DNA from: Saccoglossus kowalevskii
Lineage: Eukaryota; Hemichordata; Enteropneusta; Harrimaniidae
Length of the DNA stretch: 38,709 bases
NCBI RefSeq assembly: GCF_000003605.2
Contig: NW_003116454.1
Location: 867,963-906,671, forward strand
Reading direction: 5' to 3'
The notes under the pieces were generated by a model. It did not search any database, was not told the DNA's origin, and was given only the letters and a program-made list of their open reading frames with translations. Numbering within the stretch: the first letter of the stretch is position 1; each line of letters opens with the position of its first letter. Positions 31,981-38,709 of this stretch are shown one piece after another. Made by a program: the position numbers and the translations under genes.

Positions 31981-33019
31981 TTATCATGATACACACGTAC
32001 TGAGCAGTAGTATTTTGAAAGGTATTTTTTGAATAGCAGAGAAAAGCTACAGATAAGTGTATATCCATGATTGATACATTCTTCGATTTTCTCAGTCATG
32101 AAGCTCAAAAATAATAAACAGCCCTTTTCCCTATCGCACAGTTAATGATCGAAGGTTAGAAGTAGGCATAACATTTATTTCAGTGGCATGAGAAGGATTT
32201 CTTGGGGAGTGGGAAGCTTTACAGAATAATAGTAGTTACCAGGTTAGTATAGATGAATTTACGTAAATTTGCATACAAATGACTAATGAAAATTAATGTT
32301 ATCGTTTGCATATATTACCGTTTAAAATGCATAATTTTATATTTTTAATATTGAGTTATGCATATTATTATCGTGTGTGCATATATTACAAAATTATTAA
32401 TATATTTATAAGTCATATTTTATAGAATATTAATTATTAATAATAATTATTAATGTTAATGTAGATAACGTAGTTGCATATATTATAAATTAATAGTTAT
32501 AATAGTTAGTTGAATAATTACGATGCATAGAGAGGGTGAAATTACTTTTAATTAAGGTTTTCTAAAATAACGTCACTCATGACGCTATGAATAAATTACA
32601 TGTCCCTTGTTACAGTTAAAAATCACTTGGACGGTCTAAGAAAATATAAAAGTATTTAAATACGAAAGATGTCTTTATACCTGCAGCCACATGTTTCCAG
32701 TTCTACGCTATTGTGGTCAGATCGGTCAGGAATATGGACGCTAACTCTCATCCAAGCTACGGTAAATGATTCCCACCATACCGGTAAAGATAAAGAACAC
32801 CTACACAGCCTTTGCGTCGTACGAATGACTGAACTATTACTAGCCAGCGATGAACCGGATTCCAAATTATTGCGGGTCTTTTGAACATAATGGTGGTCAA
32901 TATGATCCTGGGGAAGGTACAAGTGAAGGGTTTGTCTACTCGTCGGAAACGCACTCGTTCAACGTAATGTTGTTAGTGAAACACCTAAAAAATTATCCCG
33001 CCTGAACAGTTTTATATTA
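31321..33019. other. AT-rich stretch, no gene recognised
   Basis: Strongly AT-rich around 32230-32650, with TAAT/ATTA-rich low-complexity sequence. A G/C-richer island at 32670-32990 has frames on both strands (for example plus 32669-32884, and a plus frame containing NYCGSFEHNGGQYDPGEG near 32870-32920) that look coding but are unrecognised. Being directly upstream of the polymerase fossil, the island may be part of the same element. Confidence 0.4.
31949..31983. repeat. (TTTA)n microsatellite
   Basis: About eight uninterrupted TTTA units in the sequence TTATTTATTTATTTATTTAT and onward. Confidence 0.95.
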
Positions 33020-33636
33020 TAGAATAGGTTTCGAGTGGAAATATTCGAAAATTCCGTGTACAAGGTGCGGATTTCGTTTTGGGAAATGGAAACCAAAGAT
33101 ATTGATGATGTATTATTAATCATATATCAAGTTGTTGAAAGTATCCTGTGTCACTGACGGTCTTACCGGTATGAGTGTAGTGTGTGTTATTCTCTCAAAT
33201 CCTAGCCTCTCTTATGTAGTAAAGATAAAGATTACACATGTTAGTGAGATGACCGTTCATAGTGAGATTCAAAGAGTATTGCAGAGTTTCGAAGAATTTT
33301 GCAAATATGAGGCTCTGCAGTTTAATATTATCGTCTAACACTTACAAGTAGGTGGACGTGGTTGCAAAATCTCCCACTCGGTTAGAAACGTTTCACTAAA
33401 AATAAAAATCAATTATCGGAATCAAAAACAATGACTTTCTCTGTATGACCAGGTCAATTGCGACAGTCAAAGACAAGATCGAGAACGATCCAAAATGGAA
33501 TTCATTCCGTACAGGCTGTTTCATACAGAGTGGCCGTGCTTTAGAATTACACCGAGAAAAAAATTGTGGTTTGGAAGAGACGGTGAAGTTCCAGTTCGGA
33601 AAAGTACTCTTTCCAATTAAATATAGTTTCAGCTAA
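33020..33636 (+). pseudogene. Polymerase fossil: N-terminal region
   Basis: FRVEIFENSVYKVRISFWEM (33.03 kb), then an open frame with MSVVCVILSNPSLSY and VHSEIQRVLQSFEEF (to 33338), and after a break KNNDFLCMTRSIATVKDK, WNSFRTGC and RALELHREKNCGLEE (33.43-33.58 kb). The order and the LCxxRxIxTVK-type block match the N-terminal segment of Polinton polymerases. At least two frame changes. Confidence 0.75.
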
Positions 33637-33692
33637 AAACTTCAACTCACTTATTTATTCTGGCTCGTCTTCCCAAAAAAGTATTTATTTAT

Positions 33693-33990
33693 ATCATGTG
33701 GACGAACATTACCATTTTATAACATCTATGAGAGGTGTTTTAATGTAAATTATTTCTGTCATACATGTAAGATTGGTCATAGCAATGCGTCAGTTCACAA
33801 ATGTCACAAAACATGTTCCTATTGTCACTCCTCTCTAACAAAATGTCCCGGCAAAATGCATGACAAACCATGTCAATACCATGTCCTGATTGTAATCGTC
33901 ATTTTCGGTCTAAGGTATGTTTTACAAACCATAAAAGAAAGAATTACAAAGGTAACAGCGATTGTACGAAATATTTTAGATGTAAATTTA
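33693..33990 (+). pseudogene. Polymerase fossil: Cys/His zinc-like region
   Basis: VDEHYHFITSM (33.70 kb), a frame change, YFCHTCKIGHSN, HKCHKTCSYCHSS and, after another frame change near 33.88 kb, CPDCNRHFRSKVCFTNHK followed by CTKYFRCKF. The alternating CxxC / HxC spacing is typical of the zinc-binding insert preceding the exonuclease domain in these polymerases. Confidence 0.75.
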
Positions 33991-34072
33991 CTATTATAAC
34001 GTACGTCGAATCGTCGTCCCACCCGGTCATCGTTGTTACGTGAGAACTGTTTCTCATAAGAAAACGTAAAAG

Positions 34073-34531
34073 ATGGTTGACGGCGATGACGACTTTATAA
34101 CCGATCTTCACGAACCTCACGAGTTGGATCATACTGCGAAAGAGGGTGAGGATTTGAAAAGTAAAACACCTAAATATTTTTTTCTTCATTTTGAAACCTA
34201 TACCGATCAAAACATGCTGCATATACCAAATTTATGCGTCGCGCACAAATTGTGGGAGTTTTGTAGTGATTTATTTGTTATGGCCCCGACACTAGCGATA
34301 AATTTTGAAAATATTTGTTTTCGTCTGAAAATATGTATTCTACTGTGCTCGTACATAAGAGTGTACGATTCACATTTTATTATGCAATATTTACATAAAA
34401 ATACTATTCTGCCCACAGTAACTGTTAACGAAACGAAAATTCTCACTATAAAAGTTGAGTACACACGAACCCGATTTGACAGTTTGAATTTCCTACAAAT
34501 GAGCTTAAAAAAACTACCCGATGCTTTTTAA
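34073..34531 (+). pseudogene. Polymerase fossil: 3'-5' exonuclease domain
   Basis: A 152-codon frame. Exo I is at codons 36-45 (FFLHFETYTD): the Glu is kept but His (codon 39, 34187-34189) sits where a metal-binding Asp is expected. IPNLCVAHK follows at 51-59. Exo II is near codons 97-107 (RVYDSHFIMQY). Exo III is at 136-140 (DSLNF) followed by LKKLPDAF. The frame closes at TAA 34529-34531 while homologous text continues in another frame. The lost exo I residue implies an inactive proofreading site even without the other breaks. Confidence 0.85.
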
Positions 34532-35330
34532 ACTTACCAAGTCTCGGAAAGACTTTTTTCCTCATAAGTTCAACAAGCCAGAAAATTTCGAGAATGAAGA
34601 CCCTATACCAGATAAAGAATTCTATGATCCTGACTGAATGATAGTAAGGCCTGCAAAGAATTTCTAAAACCTATTTGTAAAATCTTCCGTAGAAATTTCT
34701 TGACACCGTATACTATACCGGTAACACCATCGCAAGGCTTCAAACCTAAAGTCAAATATGCTATCAACAGTTTGGAATAATTAATGTACCTTCACAAGGA
34801 AGGTTTACAAATACAACATTACCACAGTGCGGGTGGTGAAGTAAAAATCGGTTCTTATTACGTAGACTTTTTTCACCCATAGTCAAACACTGTATAAAAT
34901 GAACGGATGCATTTACCACGGGCATTCCAGTGTAATGGTCCCGATGTGAAACACCCTCTTAGTAATATAGCAATGGGGGAATTGTACGCAAAACATCGAA
35001 AAACGATTTAATTTCTTTAGGTTATAAATATATCGAAATCTGGGCTTGCGAATATACAAATTTGTTGAGGCGGGATAGTTATACAAGGTCCTACATTAAA
35101 AAAATAGATATCCAGGACCCCATATCCCCTAGGGATGCTTTCTTTGGTGGGAGATATAACGCTTCAATATCACTATACGAGTGCGATTCCGATGAAAAGA
35201 TTTCGTACAGAGATATTACCCGTGGGTCAATAAATACAGCCCCTACCCAATCGATCATCCTATAATTATACTCGGAGATATATCTCAGTACGACGGTCTC
35301 ATCAAATGGTATACGAGCCGAAATGGTATA
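34525..35330 (+). pseudogene. Polymerase fossil: region between exonuclease and palm
   Basis: Pieces in shifting frames: KDFFPHKFNKPENFENEDPI and PDKEFYDPD (to 34637), TIPVTPSQGFKPK, SAGGEVKIGSYYVDFFHP with a stop (34.88 kb), LGYKYIEIWACEYTN (35.02 kb), then an open frame (35062-35265) with ISPRDAFFGGRYNAS and ISYRDIT. Just after the Asp of YRDIT (35206-35220) a short deletion with a frame change removes the rest of palm motif A. The text resumes one frame over (VNKYSPYPIDHP, 35226-35261) and stops near 35330, where a large internal stretch is missing. Confidence 0.8.
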
Positions 35331-35364
35331 CGAGCGACGATTGTAGACTAAGTACATCGACAAC

Positions 35365-35436
35365 TTATTTCAACACGAAGGAATTCAACTTGAAGCCGAG
35401 AAGATCGAACACAATCCGAGGTTGAGGTGTTTTATC
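35365..35436 (+). pseudogene. Polymerase fossil: pre-motif-B piece
   Basis: LFQHEGIQLEAEKIEHNPRL follows the deletion. The text breaks at the left boundary of the first insertion, where TTTATC at 35431-35436 is the left copy of a putative target-site duplication. A nearby short duplication (GGTATACGAGCCGAAATGGT, 35309-35338 region) hints at local replication slippage. Confidence 0.75.
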
Positions 35437-36048
35437 ACGTGGGAATTTCTTCTCCCTGGGGTTCTCCACACGTGTCAGAGGGGAATCTCGTCTCTCTCTA
35501 TATATCTCGCCCCTTGAGGTACGGGATCGGGAATGTCACTTAAACTTTACAGTCAAATAGACGCACACAACAAAATACGTTTCAACTCTCGTCTTTAGTC
35601 GGTCAGTCGAGCACTCTATAAGACACAGCGCCCTGGGGAAAAGTCCCCAAGACTATCGCAAGGCTGACCCAAGACTCTCCAAGACTGCGTCAAGACTCGT
35701 GTACTCGCCAAGACAAACTAAAACAACTTTATTCATTTTCAAAACCTTAACCAATTACATAGCAGTATAAAGACTATAAGGCGTGGCCTTCACACATACA
35801 GCCAATCACACTAAGTACTGAACATATCTTTTGATTAATCGTTCACTATATTAGTAACTGCGAATACCAACTGTCAGAAATAGTAGTCCGAATAGCGACG
35901 GTTATATCGTAATTAGTTCCAAATCACTGAGTCGAGTTCCATCCAGGACCTTGCATGAGCCTAAACGATGACAGATATAACACAGCCATTCGCTAGTAAT
36001 CAGCTAAATAAGTCGATCAACAGATACGTGCAAACAAATTCATCACAG
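35437..36048. mobile_element. 612-bp insertion in the polymerase fossil, candidate solo LTR or MITE
   Basis: Flanked by TTTATC at 35431-35436 and 36049-36054, with polymerase text stopping and resuming at these points. Inside: a TATATATC box (35500 region), a short hairpin GGGGAAAAGTCCCC (35636-35649) and an AAGACT-rich stretch with repeated CAAGACT words at 35648-35720. It has no open frame of note and no clear terminal inverted repeats. The promoter-like left half with no coding fits a solo LTR, but TG...CA ends are not evident. Confidence 0.55.
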
Positions 36049-36434
36049 TTTATCGAAGTTGATGTTGAACTCGTTCTGGGGGTAATTCGCCCAACGAACC
36101 AATTTACCGAACCGAATATATATCGACAAGAGAATCCTTTTACAGGACTATGATGAGTGACAAGAAAGAATTTTGTGACATTCATATCATCAACTATGAA
36201 GTGAGACAATTACAAACGCAGACAGCTAAACATTTCGACGAAATGACAGGGAATGTCAATGTGGTTGCCGCGTTCACGACCTGCTATGCTCGCCTGAAAT
36301 GACAGGGAATGTCAACGTGGTTGCCGCGTTCAACCTGCTATGCTCGCCAAATGACAGGGAATGTCAATGTGGTTGCCGCGTTCACGACCTGCTATGCTCG
36401 CCTGAAATTGTACGAAGCACTTGAACTGAGTTTA
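36049..36434 (+). pseudogene. Polymerase fossil: palm motif B to thumb-side helix
   Basis: LNSFWG at 36065-36082 is directly followed by TAA (36083-36085) and then FAQRTNLPN. One frame over come RESFYRTMMSDKKEFCDIHI and VNVVAAFTTCYARLKLYEAL. These are the motif B block and the conserved helix preceding the catalytic DTDS. A 56-base piece coding for the AAFTTCYARL part is present three times (36241-36404), so the helix is repeated and shifted. The text breaks at 36434. Confidence 0.85.
36241..36404 (+). repeat. 56/52/56-bp tandem triplication inside the polymerase fossil
   Basis: Units 36241-36296, 36297-36348 and 36349-36404 all begin AAATGACAGGGAATGTCAA. Units 1 and 3 are identical as far as I can read. 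Unit 2 has one substitution and two 2-base deletions. Unit 3 continues into the following polymerase codons, so units 1-2 are the extra ones. Confidence 0.95.
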
Positions 36435-38238
36435 GGAAGGGCGTTGATCAACACAATCAGCCGAAACAGGACAAACATTGGGGATCATGTCCGTAATTTG
36501 TGGGCTGGAACCCTAAATAATTAAACAAGTATTGTTATTATAATATATATTTTATTTTACATCGCAAAACTACAACAGAGCTAGAGTTGTTCGTGGTGAA
36601 ACAGACGCCTTGAAGACGATGCAACTTCAACTAGCAATTTCTTACCTTGAAATCAAAAAAAAAAAAAAATTCAAAGAGCATCGGCGAAAATATTAATAAT
36701 CATTCTTATCAATCGCTTGCTTTATTTTATTCGAATCCATGAAATTCATGAGTTTTTTTACATTTGTTGACAACTTCGGCGCTAAAAAAATTGAAAATAT
36801 GGGTGTGGTTCTTTTGCGAGGTCCTGTTGATAATACGGACTAATATGGTTCTGTGACCCAGGTCGTGCTCCGATCATGTGACTTTCAGCCAATCAATGAT
36901 GTTGTAACAAAGCATACTAGTATTTGACACTAATTGAAGGGTCGTCGTACCACCCAATCTCCGGCGTTGTGCTGTGTCAGGCTTCAAAATTATTCGCTGA
37001 AAAAACATCGGTATATTTTGACAAACGGATGGAATTTGACGTCATTTCAAAAAGAAAATACTAGGCTGAGATACATTAGAGTCCACGGCGAATCAGTTTT
37101 CTCTGCAAGTTATGAAATAAAGTAAACCAGAGTAGGGTCGATGATTTTCAGCCCTGAAGGACTTCCGTGTGAATCCTAAGTTTCGAATTGTTCATCGACT
37201 GGCCACCAAATATTTATGGCTATAAATAAATTTTAAAACTTTTTTTTTTAAGCCCAATAAATTATTCATACATGTCAAGCTCTGTTCGATTTTGTCAGGG
37301 CATGTGGCCGTTTTTAGTCGAAACAATTTGTTTGTGGGAACACTTTTACGGTACGTATACGGTATAGACCGAACTCATTCAATGATCGCGACTTAATTTT
37401 GAAAATTTAATGTCAAATTTTACCAGACCGACCGACGTGGATTTGGTATCGTTATTTTTGGAATTAATCATGAAGATTTCCTCGTTTCTCTGCTCCGTCA
37501 AAAGGAATTACCTATGCTTTTTTTAGGTAACTGTCGCATTAAAATAAAATATTACATCTAGAACAAGCGCCCAAAACACATAACAGGTCCCAGTTCAGTT
37601 GCTTTCACGATACAAGTGTCATACAACTATTGGATTTAAAGTGTCGTTCAAAACTTAATAATAGTTAATACTAGTTGTATGTTCACACTTTTCTATCAAA
37701 ACCACCATTTCGACCACTCGTGTGCCAGTGATCAGTGTTTGGGCGAGCGGTCGGTGTTTTCAATGAGCGAGCGAGCAAAATAACGCGATTAAAATGCGGT
37801 CGGTTTCGGTCGGACAAGACCGCGTGGTCGGAAATTAAGCGATGAGCGGTCGATGTAAAAGCGGAAGGTTGGGCGAAATGAGTACTGTATGTTTCTCCGA
37901 CGAAGTCTCGACTGACAATAATGCTGACAATGGACGTTAGATAAACACGCATTGTTTGCGACGGGAAGCTTATCACCCGTTATATCAGAATCGTCAACAA
38001 CAGAGTATACAGATAAGATGTTATCATTTAAACCCTTTCAAAGATACACATTATGCAAATATCGACGAAACGGCAGTTGTAGTCTTTTCTGCTAGCGTTT
38101 TAAAACACTAATTTGAGCAACGTTATTTCGCAATTCCGATCCTTTGTAAACCTGGGATAATGTATCAAGGTCTAAAGTAACCGTTTTATAAATATTTGAA
38201 AATTCAAGAAAAAAGTGAAAAATTCCCTTCTCGCTACC
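36435..38238. mobile_element. 1,804-bp insertion in the polymerase fossil with TTA target-site duplication
   Basis: Polymerase text stops at TTA (36432-36434) and resumes in the same frame at TTA (38239-38241). A 3-base TTA duplication is characteristic of PIF/Harbinger DNA transposons. The ends are GGAAGGGCG on the left and CGCTACC on the right (reverse complement GGTAGCG), only weakly similar to each other. Contains a poly-A run (36656-36670), a CRE octamer (37037-37044), AGCCAATCA (36889 region) and small frames without recognisable transposase. Possibly a non-autonomous Harbinger-type copy. Confidence 0.6.
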
Positions 38239-38682
38239 TTAAGTGATAATGTGTTATATTTTGATACAGACAGCGTTATCTATGAATCATGGTTGACGCA
38301 ACATGTGAACCCCCTCTCGGTTACTATCTCTGTGACTAGACCGATGAATTTTAAGGTGGCCGAATGACATCGTATGTTGTTGGCGGTCCAAACAATTATG
38401 CGTACGAGTCCGTTACCAAGGAGGAGGTAATTATAACGTGTTGTAAGGTGAAGGGTCTCACCCTTAATTTCAGAGCATCGCAAATTGGGAACTATAATAG
38501 TCTTATAGCTATGGTAAATGGTAGTGGTCCGGAGATTATTGTGGTGAACAACCTCTTTAAAATAATAACAATATCCGTCATATCTATACGGCAGAAGCAA
38601 GATATGGCGTATAGTTAATAATAAAAGGGTTGTTTACCATGATTATAAAACATTGCCCTATGGATATACTATGGATATATAA
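38239..38682 (+). pseudogene. Polymerase fossil: catalytic motif C and C-terminus
   Basis: LSDNVLYFDTDSVIYESW with the catalytic DTDS at 38263-38274 intact, then a stop and frame change near 38366, followed by TSYVVGGPNNYAYESV, CCKVKGLTLNFRASQI and, after another change, VNNKRVVYHDYKTLPYGY ending at TAA 38680-38682. The GGPKNYAY-type and PYGY-type endings are the usual C-terminus of Polinton polymerases, so the gene end lies inside the window. Confidence 0.85.
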
Positions 38683-38709
38683 TAGATCTAGAAAATTAGT
38701 TAATATTAA

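Larger units (their letters stand above)
33020..38682 (+). pseudogene. Protein-primed-type family B DNA polymerase, Polinton/Maverick-like fossil
   Basis: Ordered fragments on the plus strand give an N-terminal domain (33.02-33.64 kb), a Cys/His zinc-like region (33.69-33.99 kb), a 3'-5' exonuclease (34.07-34.53 kb), a middle region with an EIW..EY motif (34.5-35.3 kb), palm pieces (36.05-36.43 kb), the DTDS catalytic motif (38263-38274) and the C-terminus ending at a TAA at 38680-38682. This is the polymerase of Polinton/Maverick elements and related adintovirus-like agents. Frameshifts, stops, an internal deletion near 35.33-35.36 kb, a triplication and two insertions make it dead. No capsid, integrase or terminal repeats of the element are recognised in the window, so it may be an isolated fragment. 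It is described here only as a decayed copy. Confidence 0.9.

Noticed and set aside
35062..35265. 67-codon ORF as an independent gene
   Set aside because: It is one in-frame piece of the polymerase fossil.
37683..37976. 97-codon minus-strand ORF in the 1.8-kb insert
   Set aside because: No transposase or other domain can be read in it, and its sequence is rich in short GAGCG/CGGTCG repeats that open frames by chance.

Overview
This is a eukaryotic, probably invertebrate metazoan, nuclear DNA window. It is AT-rich with little coding sequence, has consensus spliceosomal splice sites, and is crowded with decayed transposable elements of several classes (DIRS-like, Ty3/gypsy, Polinton/Maverick-type DNA polymerase, long-TIR and small inverted-repeat elements). 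This mix is common in marine invertebrates such as molluscs, lancelets and cnidarians; the species cannot be named from what is visible. No rRNA, tRNA, CRISPR array or bacterial-type operon was seen.

The only convincing host gene is on the minus strand at about 8.9-7.3 kb: one long exon for an SLC7-family (CAT type) amino-acid transporter. The open frame has no breaks, and the exon ends at a consensus splice donor exactly where the family's last membrane segments should begin. The remaining exons were not found. The gene lies between two diverged direct copies of a roughly 1-kb repeat (2.26-3.22 kb and 9.96-11.01 kb), which differ by a clean 24-bp inversion.

Layout: 0-0.4 kb, a minisatellite with 23-bp units and a 320-bp higher-order copy; 0.47-0.9 kb, a 160-bp tandem repeat; 2.3-11 kb, the repeat pair around the transporter; 12.07-12.28 kb, a small inverted-repeat element; 13.15-16.3 kb, a 3.15-kb element with about 410-bp terminal inverted repeats; 17.8-23.2 kb, a broken DIRS-like tyrosine-recombinase retrotransposon whose reverse transcriptase is split by a 1.78-kb insert carrying its own CRE/TATA promoter-like segment; 24.17-24.4 kb, a cluster of heat-shock elements beside a TATA box; 26.1-29.6 kb, minus-strand Ty3/gypsy remains; 30.8-31.3 kb, a duplicated unknown coding-like segment; 33.0-38.7 kb, a fossil of a protein-primed-type B-family DNA polymerase of Polinton/Maverick kind, broken by frameshifts, lost catalytic residues, a 56-bp triplication and two insertions.

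Most of the window is therefore a transposon graveyard with nested insertions around one apparently functional transporter gene. I found no coherent new multi-gene system. The strongest leads for follow-up are the long-TIR element of unknown superfamily, the nested insert with its own promoter, the heat-shock-element cluster, and the datable insertions inside the polymerase fossil.
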